From contig CM076189.1 in NCBI GenBank assembly GCA_038277395.1, positions 240,663,054-240,727,053 of the forward strand: 64,000 bases of DNA, given 5' to 3'. The position numbers and the translations under genes were made by a program. A model generated the notes under the pieces. It worked only from the letters and a program-made list of their open reading frames with translations. It searched no databases and had not been told where the DNA came from. The stretch comes from Dryocosmus kuriphilus. Taxonomy: Eukaryota > Arthropoda > Insecta > Hymenoptera > Cynipidae. How positions within the stretch are numbered: position 1 is the stretch's first letter; the number at the start of each line of letters is the position of its first letter. Positions 20,958 to 33,063 of the stretch are shown in pieces.

Positions 20958-22094
20958 GTAAGTTAATGTAAAGAACGAATGTAAATTGCAGCAACAGTTA
21001 CTTTATTTCCCTACCTCTCCATTTTATGAACAATACATCAATCTTTAAATTCGCGTCAAGCCCTTTATACACACCCGTTCAAAGAAACTCACACTTCGCA
21101 CTATACTTTCCTAAATCACGTCACTTTTCTACCTTTACCTACAGAATCACCCCCGGGAGAAACCTGAACCCTACCGTAGAGGGAAGATAGGAATAGAGGC
21201 GACAATGACCACCAAGCTCAGACCATGGACGCGGGGACCGAGACGTCGGGGGTGAGGTTTAGTTGTGGGACCAGCTACGTGATGGCGCTGTTTCGTGGAT
21301 CCAGCGCCACACAGATAGAAATCACGTTTAATAGCATAGGTGGAACAGGTTCTGCATAGGCCAAGAGTGTTGCGTGAGCACGTGAGTTTGACAGATATGG
21401 ACATATGACATGACTATTGCAGAGAAGAGTGCGGAAAAAAGAGCAAGGAGGAAAGCAAACATTTTCTTCTACGGGTGTCCAGTGCATTTAGGAAAATCTT
21501 ATAGGTCTCGTTATAGGTGGGAGCCAAAAATTTCGTGTGAAATTTTTTCTTTGTGGCTCGTTCGAAAGGGGTTTCGATGGAGACCTTAATCCTAGATTTT
21601 CGCACTGCCAAAATTAACACTTTCGCCGCAATCTTGGATTTTTTTTTTCAATCACTCATATCTCGCGTTATAATTATCCTATGGGGATTAAACCGCGATC
21701 GTTGTACTCATAAGAGTTTACTCTTTGATTAGGTTTATATGAAACTTAACTCTCCGATGCACTGGAAAAAAGTTATTAGCGTCCAAAGTTGGAAGAACTT
21801 TTCAAAAAATCCTTTCGCCCACTTTCTCTGCGCGTAGCTCGTTTCCAGTGTATCTAAGAACCCCCATAGATATTTTACTATTTAAAGTAAAATCAATTTC
21901 CAGTATTTTGAAAAAAAAATCATCACGATTGGTTGAATTTTCGCCCGCCAATCCACGCTCGAAGTTGCGCTGTTTTTTACCGTGCCGTTTTGAAGTCTCT
22001 GATACTCGTTTGCGGTTCGCACAGCATTTCACGCTTTTGTGACTAATAAAACGACATTTAATTAATAACAATCACATATTTGTGTAAGCTGTGC

Positions 22095-23262
22095 TATAGA
22101 CACGTGTTTCACTTGAACTTTAAGGTCTTCAAAAAAATCCATTTTCCGACTAAACTATGCGAGATATAAAAAAATATATGAAGTAAAATTGTTCATCTCA
22201 AAAAAATCTACAAATTTTGTCTTAACCGTTTTTTGATAAAATGCACGGTTTTTGTTTTAATCGAGAAAACTTTATTAAAAATAAGAAACGGTGGTTTCCC
22301 GCCAAAATATTTAAGATACAAGAAAACGATAATGAACAAAGTTTTTAAATTCAAAAAGATCTACAAATTTTGTTTTAACTATTTTTTGATATAATGCACG
22401 CTTTTGATTTTACTCGAGAAAACTTGATTAAAACTTCAAAAATTCCAATTTCCCGCCAAACTATTCAAGATACGAAAAAAATGATGAGAAACAAAGTTGT
22501 TTACTTCAAAAAGATCTACAAAAATTTCTATCATTTTTTTTCTAGAGATGCATATTTTTTGAGTTATTCGTAAAATATTTTATTAAATATAAAGAAAATC
22601 ACTTTTCGGCAAAACTATGCAAGATATGAGAAAGTATTAAGGAGCAGAATTGTTCACCTTGGAAAAAGCTACAAAATCTATTTATAGGACTCATCGCTTT
22701 ACTTCTAAGAATCGAAATCTATTTACAATGAATTTAAAAAAATTAACTGTCGAGCGCGAAGCGCAAGTGTCATGATGAGAATGTATTCCTTAAGGTCGAT
22801 AGAGCTCTGAGTAAAATAATTTCTTTTGTAATTACTAATAAAATTCAAATTTAATAATTTTATTAAAAGTAGGTATTTGAAAGTTTAAGACCCAAATAAC
22901 GAAAACCGAGCACGATGTACGAGGACCAAACATACGAGCGCGAAGCGCGGCGAACAGCAGATCGCGCGCCTTAGTTTTCTAATTTTTTTGTAACAGATAT
23001 AGTTTTTGTTTTAATTGTAAAAAATGTTATTAAAAATCATGAATTTCATTTTCCGTCGAAAGTAGAAAGGGCTTTAACAAAAAATTTATAATTACCTAAT
23101 TACATTGATCAATGTTTGATCCTTAATTTAAAAACTCAATCCGCACAAATGTATGGGTATATAACGCAACGAGCGTGAAGCGCGAGTTCCGACAGACGCG
23201 GACCCTAGGCGCGCTCATACCTCGCGCGATGAGAATCTGCCCGCTAAGCGGTCAGATTTTTT
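22095..23262 (-). repeat. GCG-hairpin/monomer repeat, minus strand, copy 1
   Basis: Same family as 12796-14015, reversed. GC-palindrome clusters lie at 22750-22770, 22935-22965 and 23165-23260. The ACCGTTTTTTGATAAAATG-type monomers occupy 22200-22700. The terminal 110-bp block seen in plus-strand copies is missing, so this copy is 3'-truncated. Confidence 0.75.
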
Positions 23263-23875
23263 CTAAGTTTTTTATTAATTAGAAAAGTTTTTAAGTGACT
23301 AAACAATTTTGATTTTAGAAATTCATTTAATTGTACAAATCAAGTTATACTTGACAAAGTTTTTGCATTATATATGTTTTTAGTGGTATCTTTTTATTTG
23401 CAAGCACTCTCTTGGTAAACATTTTGTAAATTACAAAAATTTTTACTTGTTTCGAAGTTCATGCAGGAAAACAAAATTGTTTCTGATAAGTTTCCGATGA
23501 ATTTGATGATAATCCTAATTTCAAATATTTCTTAGCAACAATACTAATTGATAATATTCTTTGCAGCAGTTATTTAAAATAATGGTTCTTAAAAAAACGC
23601 ATAGGCATTTTTAGTTATAATTTATCTTAAAATCAAATAGTTATATGAAACAAAACACAAAAATTTCATAATTTCAAACGAATACTAAAATTATGAAGCC
23701 TGCTGTGCCGTGTAGCCTATGCGTACGAATTTCTTTGCGGGTTTTGAGTTTATAGACTTGAGTATTCAGATTGTAGATCTTTATTTCCAAAGACTAGTCT
23801 AGACTTATAATCTTTTTAGCACGCTGTACCCTCGGCTTTACCTGAGTTTATTGATACTCGGTGAGGGTAGCAAAG
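23263..23875. other. AT-rich spacer inside the 4-kb element
   Basis: No gene or repeat partner recognised. Confidence 0.4.
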
Positions 23876-24180
23876 TAGCAAAATAATGCAAGGAATTCAA
23901 AATAATGCAAGGAATTAAAAATAATGCAAGGAATTAAAAATAATGCAAGGAATTCCAAATAATTCGAGGAATTCAAAATAATACATACAAGGAATTCAAA
24001 ACAATTAGGTAAAGGAATTACAAATAATTCAAGAAATTAAAAAGAGTTCAAGGAATTAAAATGCATTCTCTGAATTCAAAAATTTCAGGAATTTAAAGAA
24101 TTTAAGAAATTCAAAGAATTGTAGGAAATGAAAGTGAATTCAAGAGAACTAAAAATAATTCAGAGGATTTAAAACAATTC
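23876..24180. repeat. Minisatellite, period about 19-20 bp, copy 1
   Basis: Array of ATAATGCAAGGAATTCAA-type units. The first units are nearly exact and decay towards the right. Confidence 0.85.
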
Positions 24181-25029
24181 TTAAACAGGTGTACACCAGA
24201 ATTTGTCAGATTAACACCTCGGAAAATTGATACATTTTAATGTACATTGGCTTTCCTAATACTAGCATTGTTCTTGAATGTTTCTGATATGTAAAAAAGG
24301 TTTAAATTAGTAAAGTGTCAGATGGACAATCTTTTGAACGATTTCAATATTGTATTACAATCACATTTCTCATTTTTTAAGTTTAGTATAGCATAAAAAC
24401 AGTTTTACCGATACTCTGAAATTGGAGCTTCAGTTTCAAATTCAGTTTCAAATAAGTATGAAAACTTATTTACGAGCGTAGCAAATGTATATATAATAAG
24501 TATAACTGTATAAAAGCTAATAATGTAATGCATAAAAATATTTTTTATTGTAATTCTAAAAAAAAATTACACAAAAGGAGAATTCTGCGCAGATTGTATG
24601 TATAGGACATTGTCATATTACATATTTAAGATTGAGTAGAAAATTATATGAAATATATTCTCCAATATTGTAAAAATAATGAATATTGTGTTATACGAAA
24701 TATAATCCTCACATTTTTCAATGAAAATAAGCAGTTATTAACATTTACAAATCTTTTACAACAATATTTAAACCCGTACAAATTAAATTAATAGTTATAA
24801 TTCTTAAAAAGTAATAATTTTGGTAAAAGTTTCAAGTGACAGGCGTCTATCGGTGTGTATTCCAACCTAAGTCAATATCGGAAGAAAGTGAAAAAAGTAA
24901 ATAGCCGGAATATATTTCGTGAAATTCAGGACTGCATATATAAAGTTTCAATTTTCTTTCTAGGCGACCAGTTTACCGATGCCCTTACTTATGCTATGAA
25001 ACATGCTTTCTCTATCCGTGAGGTACTGT
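24181..25029. other. AT-rich spacer
   Basis: No reading frame above background and no repeat partner other than the second copy of the block. Confidence 0.4.
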
Positions 25030-25404
25030 GATAAAAAAACAGCGTCATCACGTAGCTGGTCCCAAAACTAAACCTACCCCCGTCGTCTCGCTCCCCTTGC
25101 TCTGCGACAAGGTTTCTGCTGCATTGTCGCCTCTATTCCTATCTTCCCTCTACGACCCTACCAAGCAAGTATGGCAAAGATATTAGTATCGTGTCAACGT
25201 CGACCAGTCAGTGGCTGGTCTAAAAGAAGAAGAATCTTGGGACGTAATAAATATAGTAATATCATAGATATAACGTAATAGATGAGGTATCGAATTAGGT
25301 CGGGCACATACCGGTAGTTGGCGCCACAGAAAAGTTTTGGGCCCCTGTAGCTTCGACCACATACTTGTAGAGGCACTGGCGATGCATATAGCGCCAGATA
25401 TGAA

Positions 25405-26341
25405 ATGATTGAAAATCGAAAATGATTATAGTGCTGAATAGTTGCTACGTGATATTGCAGATGATATAAAAAAAAACTACTGGCATTTTGAAATCAAAAA
25501 TAGTTTATCGTAATGAAGTCAAAAATCAAAGTTCTTTAAGTTCAAACGATTTCCATACGAAACTTTAAATTCACATAAAGAATGACCCGCTGATCAGCCC
25601 TCTTGCACCGAGTATACCTGTACAACTTTAAAGATTAAAGGGATGGTGCAGTTGGCAAATTGTATGCGACTAATGACTAATCTATAACGGGAGGCAATAG
25701 AAATATACTAATTTGAAGGACACTTTCCTATTAAAGTATATTCAATATGCATATCAATATTTTTTCTAAATGGTTAACCTACAAGTTGTTCCTTTTGGTG
25801 TCAAAATGATTTATGAATTTTGTCAGAATTTGAAAAAAATATTTAGAAGTTATTTGAATAAAATACGTATTTTAGTTAAATAAGCTGTGTAATTGAAATA
25901 TTTTACTTTGAAACGCATCAAATATATTCTTTTTCAAGAAATATGTTCATAAAATCCAGGGTACTTTTTCGAAAAGTTGGTCGTTAATTATTTAAACAAG
26001 TTAGAAAAAAGAAATTCATTATTTATGTGAGAAAGAAGATTCTATAAAATATTTTTCAGAAGTTTTGAACCAAGAAAAGACTTTTTCCCCTTTACACTTT
26101 TCCCCTACAATCAATCGTTGTAAAGTTACAGCATTATAAAGAATTAAATTAGCACAAGAAAACTTGATTATTATTTACAGGTAGACATCTCAGCACCTAT
26201 TGGATTAAAAAAAAGTACAAATTGCTTTTCAAGGTATATACGGTACCACACAGAAAAAATAAATTTTCCGGATCAAAGTAAATGTTAAATGAAAATATTT
26301 TTAAAATCTTGGTTTCAATTTTAATTAATTCAAAATGATTG
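25405..26341. other. Interior of the non-autonomous element, no gene seen
   Basis: AT-rich, no reading frame above background. Confidence 0.4.
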
Positions 26342-27400
26342 GAGAATGAGAGTGTGGATGTTTGATGTGTTAGTGTGGTCAGTGGTAAGTTATGGAACGA
26401 AAATATGGGGATGGAAGGAATATAAGAGAGTAGAAAGCATGCAGGAGAGATTCCTGAGATGGGTCATGGGGTTAGGATGGAGCTGTCCAGGGTATATGCT
26501 GAGGGAAGAGTTAGGCAGAGAAAAAATGGTGGTAAGGCAACTAAAAAGGGCATGGAATTTTGAGGAAAAGCTAAGGAGGGGGGAAGGAAGTAAGGTAGCA
26601 CAAGCGTGTCTAAGGGAGATAGAAGACAAAGAAAGAAGGGGGAATATGGGACGGTCGAAATGGGAAGAAGAAAGGTACGCAAGGAGGAGAGAATGGAGTA
26701 TGAATGTGGAGAGTAGAGAATGGCAAGGAATAGAGGAAGAGATTCTGTCTAGACAAGGTGAGGAAAGATGGAGAAAAATCTTGGAGTCGAGGTACAACAG
26801 TTGGTACAGGATGGTCAAGTGGGAAGGAGAGCCAGAGTATCTGGGAAGGATAAAGAAAGAGGGTAAATGGAACAGAGTGATAAGATTTAGAATGGAAGAG
26901 GGTGTAAGAGAGTGTAGGTACTGGATGAATGAAGAGGAGAATAGTTGTAGAGTATGTGGGTATGAACAGGAAACATGGGTGCATGTGTGAGAGAGATGTA
27001 CAGGAGACGAAGGAGAAGGGAAGAGTGTGGAAGAGAGAGTGAAAGAGATTTTGAATGGGAATGGACAGGGGGAGGGATGGATGAAGAAGCTGGAAAAGTT
27101 AAGAGAAAGAAAAGGTCTCATGATCTAGTTTAAAGATACTAAAAATATAAAGTAGAACCGTAAAAGCAATTGCCAAGTGTAGATTGGCAAAGGTAAGAGG
27201 AAACGGAAGTCCTGGTCTCGGTCGCAAGCGCTTAAATTTAAGAATAAATTTAAGAATAGGTTAAGAAAATATCTATGTAATAGTGTAAGAGAACGATAAG
27301 GGAGAATATAGTTTAAGGAATTGGATTGTAAACATATGTAATGATTGTGTGAAGCCTCTCAAACCCGTAAAAGGGAGAGAGTATAAATAAATAAATGAAG
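26342..27400 (+). pseudogene. 5'-truncated LINE: C-terminal domain of reverse transcriptase ORF, copy 1
   Basis: The frame opens at 26346 in mid-protein (FDVLVWSVVSYGTKIWGWKE), which is the segment after the reverse-transcriptase palm in several insect non-LTR elements. It continues through a basic helical region to a zinc-knuckle-like C-x2-C-x8-H-x4-C. A TGA at 26986-26988 cuts this copy just after the His of the knuckle. The other copy reads TTA there and continues to a stop at 45787. The 3' untranslated region ends with CTCTCAAACCCGTAAAAGGG and a TAAA-repeat tail near 27397. The plus-strand purine bias creates long Ser/Leu-rich shadow frames on the minus strand. I recall this protein type from ant and wasp genomes; clade not assigned. 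Confidence 0.8.
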
Positions 27401-27540
27401 AAGTAAAGACGTTATAGAATTTCTAAATCACTTTAAAATGAAGGTGAAAAATAAATTGGAATTTTTTTCAAAAGAAAACTTTTTTTTGCCAGGTAATCTG
27501 TTTCCTATTTGGATTCATAATTTCAATACGAAACTACCAT

Positions 27541-27611
27541 GACGAGTAGCTCACACGGCAACGTTCTGAGTTTGTAGTCGGAAGGTTGCAGGCTCGATTC
27601 TCGGTATCTGC
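27541..27611 (+). repeat. tRNA-like sequence, copy 1
   Basis: Contains a box-A-like GTAGCTCACACGGC and a box-B-like GGCTCGATTCTC at tRNA spacing. The anticodon arm does not fold properly, so it is a tRNA pseudogene or SINE head, not a functional tRNA. A foldback element follows immediately. Confidence 0.4.
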
Positions 27612-27664
27612 ACTATTTTTATTTTTGTTTGTTTGATTTTTATTTATTAAAATTTTTATATATT

Positions 27665-28050
27665 AACTTTTCTTCTGTTTTTTTTTATTTTACAAAAATG
27701 AACACTTACGTTTTTTTTCAATGAAAAACTCGCTTTTTTTTTAAACTTTTTTGGAAAACTTTCTATTTTCAATTGTAATTGCCGTGAAAATATATTTAAC
27801 ATCGTTAAATATTATTATTGTGCTAACGTTTTTGATAGTTGGATTTACATTTTTCTTTTTCATATCCTATTCAAAACATAATTTTGCGTTTACATTCTCA
27901 TTTTTAAATTTAAACAAATTGATCAAATTAATCATTTTCTTAGAAAATAAAATTGTTTGCGAAAAAAGTTTAAAAAGAGCGAGTTTTTAATGGGAAAAAA
28001 ACACTTAAAATATTCATTTTTGTAAAATTGAAAGAAATAGAAGAAAATTG
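27665..28050. mobile_element. Foldback MITE, copy 1
   Basis: Arms 27669-27760 and 27953-28048 are inverted copies sharing AAAACTCGCT and TTTTACAAAAATGAA words. The 79-aa frame between them is a shadow. Confidence 0.65.
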
Positions 28051-28613
28051 AATATAGAAACATTTTAATAAATTAGAGAATTATTTTTCAAATCAATAAG
28101 ACGGACGATGAATTTTTTTAAGCCGTTTATGGATCTAAAACACTCCATATAGTAATTCCTGCAAAACCGAAACGTTATATTCTTTAGGACTTCAATATAT
28201 GTTTGTAGTCTTTATTTCACCTGTCACTTTTGTAAACACGGTAAACACACTGAACCCATGCAGACACATGCATGTGTATGAGAATCGACTGGAATCTCCA
28301 AATCAGAAATTATAGTCCAGTTGGCACGAAACTGATATCTTGAATCGTTCGTCTTCGTGCAGCTTCGGTTTTTCACGAGGCACAGCCGTACACCAACATC
28401 CGACATGCCGCGTGCCACGCATGCGAGCGAGGAGATATCGAAGGTCAAAACAGAAAATCACGACCTGTTCAGTTTGTTTACTCGTTGCCACGAAAACGAT
28501 GAAACGTTCTAGAGGGCAGTACCCACCGATAAGCGAAAATATAGTTAGATATATCTTGGTCATCCCCACCACTGACCCAAGCCGCATCTATTACGTTATA
28601 TCTATGGTAATAT

Positions 28614-29392
28614 ATACCAGAGATGAGTATAAACGTAGAAAACTACGTTTATTCTTGACGTATTTACGCAGGAGACTGACACTGGCGGCCGCTAGGGGCG
28701 CTTGTGAGCGTGGAGACACCAGACCATGATATAACAATACACGGTCTACGCTTAAGCCCCACCAATTTCTACCGAAGTCGAATTGTACACTATAGATTAG
28801 TGCGGTACATGCATAATCTTGGGGGCCCTTCCAGTAGTTGTAAATTTCAAACTCTTAATCTTCATTACAAAAAAGAAATATATGAAGCTTTAAGTACCAA
28901 TTGAAAATAAACTGAAAATTATTTCCGTCGACATTTCTGTACACTGAAGGTTATTTTACCGATCACACCAATCATATATACGTATATGTATACGAATAAG
29001 AAAAAGTTGTATGATCATAATGCAGGATAAAAGGAGGAAATTTTGCACTTATTTCTTTATACTTTAAAACACATAAAAAAATTCCTTCCTCTTTCTAAAA
29101 ATATATACTTGCGTTTCATGCGCGCAGAAATATATATTTTTTTATTCATTAGTAGGATTACAAGAAATATTTTTAAAAATATTTTTAATTATGTACATCT
29201 GAAATGAGATTATTCTCGAAATAACTTTATTCGTTTTTAATTTTCACAATTTGTTTATATTTCACTTCAAATCTTCATGCAGTCTATTAACTTCATTATT
29301 TTAAAGTTGAATATAGCGCCCTCACTTAACAAAAATGTCGACATACGGGGTCAGGCTTCCTGATCTTCCTATTGGTTCACTTTTTTGTAGTT
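28614..29392. other. Spacer between elements
   Basis: No convincing gene. The GC-richer stretch 28640-28720 has short palindromes but no partner outside the duplicated block. Confidence 0.4.
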
Positions 29393-29845
29393 GCGCGTGG
29401 CTAGGCCGTATATTCTTAGATCATGCACCAGGTAGGTCTTCACTTGTCCGAAATTTCATTTTCCCTAAAACTCATTTTGCCGAAAAAATCACTAGATTAC
29501 TAGACGCCTTCGAAACAATTGATAGATGGGTTTCTGCTTACCAATTTTGGATAGATCTGTAACTCAAATTGACTTTAGGTGGCATTTCGTGAAAATTCTT
29601 TATTCTTTATTTTTCTTTATAAAACTCGAATTTTTGAAATGCAATTTTCCATTTGGAGTGATCATGGCAATATGCCATGAATTCACAAGCGGGATCCCCT
29701 CTATCATTTCTGTCTACATCACCCGTAAATCTAGTGATTTTTTCGGCAAAATCAGTTTTAGGGAAAATGAAATTTCCGACAAGTGAATACCTCCCATGCA
29801 CCAGACTTCGGCAAAGTATGCTATCCGCGCATAAATCAGTCACCC
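29393..29845. mobile_element. Foldback element, copy 1
   Basis: Arms of about 150 bp (29393-29545 and 29670-29840) are inverted copies; the core TTTTCCCTAAAACT and CCGAAAAAATCACTAGAT blocks match nearly perfectly. Overlapping frames on both strands are products of the symmetry. Confidence 0.75.
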
Positions 29846-29849
29846 TCAG

Positions 29850-29989
29850 GGTAAAGTTCCATGCTGGCGCAAAACGCAAAGCGTAAAATGAACAGCCAAT
29901 TACAAAACAATTTTGAGAAGACAGAAATCTAAAGTTATTCTGTAATTAGCTGTTCATTTTACTCTTTGCGTTTTGCGCCAGCAAGGGAC
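29850..29989. mobile_element. 140-bp hairpin element with 11-bp target duplication, copy 1
   Basis: The stem is formed by 29863-29907 and 29941-29982 (GCTGGCGCAAAACGCAAAG and its mirror). It is flanked by identical GTCACCCTCAG at 29839-29849 and 29990-30000. Confidence 0.7.
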
Positions 29990-30227
29990 GTCACCCTCAG
30001 TTATTCACTTTCTTTAAATCATTATTTTGAACTGTCAGGTATGCATGTAGCATTTGGTTGTAAAAATAAAATAAAACATTGATTTTCGAATGAAAAAAAA
30101 CTAAGGAAACTGTAGATAAATACCATTAGACGAGAAGATTTCTGTCACAGTTCACTGTCGCCGTGTCGCGCATGTGCTCGACACTGATCTCTATTATACA
30201 AACAATATACAGTGGATTGAAAATACT

Positions 30228-30392
30228 GAGCAGAATGAAAGAGCGAACGGGAACAGGAATGTGTGGTTCCCGTTCGCGGTTTCATTGTGCGTTGCCACCG
30301 TTTTGCGTTCGCGACTTTCAGAAAGAGACAACACACAGCATATAAAAGAGAACAGAAAACATTCCCGTTCCCTGTTTCATTCTGTTCAGGCC
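30228..30392. repeat. Nested inverted repeats, copy 1
   Basis: An inner perfect 12-bp hairpin GCGAACGGGAAC/GTTCCCGTTCGC (30245-30279) sits inside a wider pair. The left arm 30228-30262 matches inverted 30355-30392 (CAGAATGAAA, GGGAACGGGAATG). A TATAAAAG string lies between them at about 30340. Confidence 0.65.
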
Positions 30393-30473
30393 TTAAGGTA
30401 CAATATTCACACTTTTGGCGCGTAAATTTAAACTCATGGTAAGGAAAAAAAGTTCATGAAGTAATAGTTAAAA

Positions 30474-31681
30474 ATCTGCCCGCCCCGCGGGCACATTCTC
30501 ATCGCGCGCTTCGCGCGAAGTATGAGCACGCCTAGGGCGCGCGTCTGTTGGCACTCGCGCTTCGCGCTCGATAGATTATTCACCTCGCGCTGCGCGCTCG
30601 GTGTTTATGGATCGTATAAACCTTTAAATTAAAAATTACAAAAGAAATTATTTTACTTAAGTCTCTATCGCCCTTAAGGAATACATTCTCATCATGACAC
30701 TCGCGCTTCACGCACGATAATTACATTTTTTAAAACATTGTAGATTGGTAAAGCTTTTTGTGATTTTCCAAACTTTCACAATACAGGATTTCGATTCTTA
30801 AAAGTAAAACGATGAGTATTATAAATAAATTTTGTAGCTCTTTCCAAGGTGAACAATTCTGCTTGTTAATATTTTCTCATATCTTGCACAGTTTTGCTGA
30901 AAAGTGGTTTTCTTTAAATTTCATGACATATTTCACCAATAACTCAAAAACTGCGCGTCTGCTGAAAAAAATGATAGAGAGCAAATTTGTAGATATTTTG
31001 GGGATGAATAACTTTGTTTCTTATAACTGTTTCTTATCTTGCATAGTTTGGCGGGAAATTTGAAATTTTTGATTTTTAATAACGTTTTATCGATTAAAAC
31101 AAAAACCGTGCATTTTAGCAAAAAATGGTTTTTAAAACAAAATTTGTAGATCTTTTTTAATTAAACAACGTTGTTTTTTACCATTTTTTTGTATCTTGAA
31201 TATTTTGGAGGGAAACCAGAGTTTTTAAATTTTAATAGAGTTTTATTGATTAAAGCAAAAACCGTTCATTTTATCAAAAAACGGTTAAGACAAAATTTGT
31301 AGATTTTTTTGAGTGAACAATTTTACTTTCCTACATTTTTTTTGTATCTCTCATAGTTTAGCCGGAAAATGGATTTTTTGAATTTGTGAAAACCGTTTTT
31401 GATGGATAAAACCATAACCGTTGGTCAAAACCCACTGGTTAACAAACTCTTCCTTTCTTTTTACCCCCTAAAGAAGTGTACCAAAGCGCACTATAATCCG
31501 ATTAGTCCTTCGAAAGTTATCGTGGGAACAGTCTCCAACGACGACGACGACGACGATAACAGACACCGTCGTAAAAACCGTTTTTTCGGATTCAGGAGGT
31601 CTCAAAACGTGGAGATTTCATGAAATCTGCGAAAGTCAAATTTTGCATAAATCTAATACCTTCTCTGATGAGAATGTAAAA
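30474..31681 (+). repeat. GCG-hairpin/monomer repeat, plus strand, copy 1 of block
   Basis: Complete copy of the family described at 12796-14015: GC-palindrome head (30474-30610), monomers, GAC run (31540-31556) and conserved end. Confidence 0.85.
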
Positions 31682-32479
31682 AATGAAGCTAAAAATGCAA
31701 TATAATTAATTTTAACTTCGCAAAATGTAAATACGGAAGATTTGGTATAAATTAGGTAACTATTATCATTATGAAAACAATTCTTTGTTAAAAAGATTTT
31801 AAAGTGAGACCCTAATTCAAATTATATGATCATGAAGTATAAATTAAATTATTATAAAAAATAGAAAGAATTCTTTAAAATTTGTGAATGTAAAACAATA
31901 TTATATTCGTAAAGCAAAAATAATGCTCTTCTGTCGAAACAAAATTTATAAACTATAATAATAACGACAATTTTTGATAAAAAGTGTATAAAGTCAGAAG
32001 AAAACGTGCATTTGTTTGGTAAGAAAATAGTTAAAAAGAAGAAATTGCATAAAAATATCGGTGGAGCAAAAATACATGCACACGCGAATATTTTGTGAAA
32101 AGCAGTAAAAATATGTACAATTTGGAACCGCAATCTTTAATGATTACGAATGTAATGAACCGTAATGAAAGCATTGGATCTTCTCGTGTTGGAAATCTGC
32201 AAATAAATGTTACCTTCTTCGTATCAAACTTTATATTAATAAAGTAAACAAAAATAGTTTCTACCCAATATTAAATTGAAAGACAGAATTTATAAGCATA
32301 ACCTATAACTCTAAGTACATAGTACATGTCCTATAAGTAAATGTTTATACTCACCTATGGAAACTTCTCTTGCCACCTTTACTTCGCCAATCACAATAGA
32401 AACACGAGACACGTATTGTCTTGATATTTTTACACGATATTTACAATAATTTTTCCTTTTACAGTACTTTGATATTAAA
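31682..32479. other. AT-rich spacer
   Basis: No gene recognised. It lies directly upstream of the dispersed module and the THAP/P-derived gene and may hold its promoter, but nothing specific is visible. Confidence 0.35.
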
Positions 32480-32576
32480 AGCAAACTACACGCACTCACA
32501 TTCCGTACTGATCTGCTGTGAACATTGTACCATAGGAATATGGCAGCCGCAGCTTTCAATTGGCGTCACTCGCATT

Positions 32577-32775
32577 CCACTGTATTTCCCATGGAGAATA
32601 GACATTAGGAGGCCACACTGTACTGCATACACTTCACGAAAACCGTGCGCTTTTCTGCTGCCAGAAGTTCGCATATACGCATGTACAAAATCACACTTAC
32701 GTATAGTACAGAACTTCCCGAGTGCGGCGTGCCATTCGCACTTCAAAAATATGGCCGCCGTTAATGTTTTTGTCA
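32577..32775 (+). repeat. Dispersed module, copy 1 of block
   Basis: Contains CCATGGAGAATAGACATTAG, then the TGCTGCCAGAAGTTCGCA block, then the ACTTACGTATAGTACAGAAC block and AATATGGCCGCCGTT. The same series is present at 58861-59040, and partly at 59664-59760 and 10047-10110. Confidence 0.8.
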
Positions 32776-33063
32776 TGGTTTTCGTTTTGACCGGTTACTT
32801 CGGAGATTGTTTTATTAATAATTGTACAATTATTGTTGAAATTGTTTATGAAACTGCAATTTATAAGCCATGGATGAGGTAAGTAATTATTTACAAGAAT
32901 ATATTGGATTGTATTCGTAAACATTATGCGTGTGACAGGTTTCCTCCCACGATAGTGATGCAAAGATAACCTCAAACAATTAAGAAACAATATGATTTGA
33001 TTTATATTGAAGGACATTTAAACGCGTGTGAATTTTTGTAAAATTAAAGTATTAATGTATGTC

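Larger units (their letters stand above)
21176..25153. mobile_element. 4-kb inverted-repeat element, copy 1
   Basis: The ends 21176-21296 and 25030-25153 are inverted copies over about 125 bp. The outermost 32 bp match perfectly, starting GTAGAGGGAAGATAGG and running to GGCGACAATG. The interior contains a minus-strand GCG-hairpin repeat and a minisatellite but no transposase, so it is non-autonomous. The superfamily is not recognised; the immediate flanks (CCCTACC and CGACCCTACC) suggest that the repeat may extend a little further. Confidence 0.7.
25263..28606. mobile_element. Non-autonomous relative of the P-like transposon, copy 1
   Basis: Terminal repeats of 22 bp (25263-25284 and 28585-28606) start CATAGATATAACGTAATAGA. 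They are flanked on both sides by the 7-bp duplication GTAATAT (25256-25262, 28607-28613). The termini share the CAxAGATAT...TAGATGCGGC pattern with the 7.7-kb transposon. About 110 bp inside the right end are also alike: GTTGCCA, then GAGGGCAG, then CCCCAC, then the terminal repeat. No transposase is present. The interior holds a LINE fragment and a foldback MITE. It could have been mobilised by a transposase of the 10872-18573 type. Confidence 0.8.

Noticed and set aside
26390..27121. 243-codon Ser/Leu-rich minus-strand frame (also at 45049-45780)
   Set aside because: It is the complement of the purine-rich LINE coding strand and has the repetitive Ser, Pro and Leu composition expected of such a shadow.
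27541..27611. Functional tRNA gene
   Set aside because: Boxes are present but the anticodon stem does not pair.
28340..28729. 129-codon Arg-rich frame (also 46999-47388)
   Set aside because: It runs over the right end of the non-autonomous P-like element and its terminal repeat; no domain, and overlapping frames on the other strand.
30474..30610. CRISPR-like array of GC-rich repeats
   Set aside because: The short palindromes are irregularly spaced, have no uniform spacers, and belong to a eukaryotic dispersed repeat.
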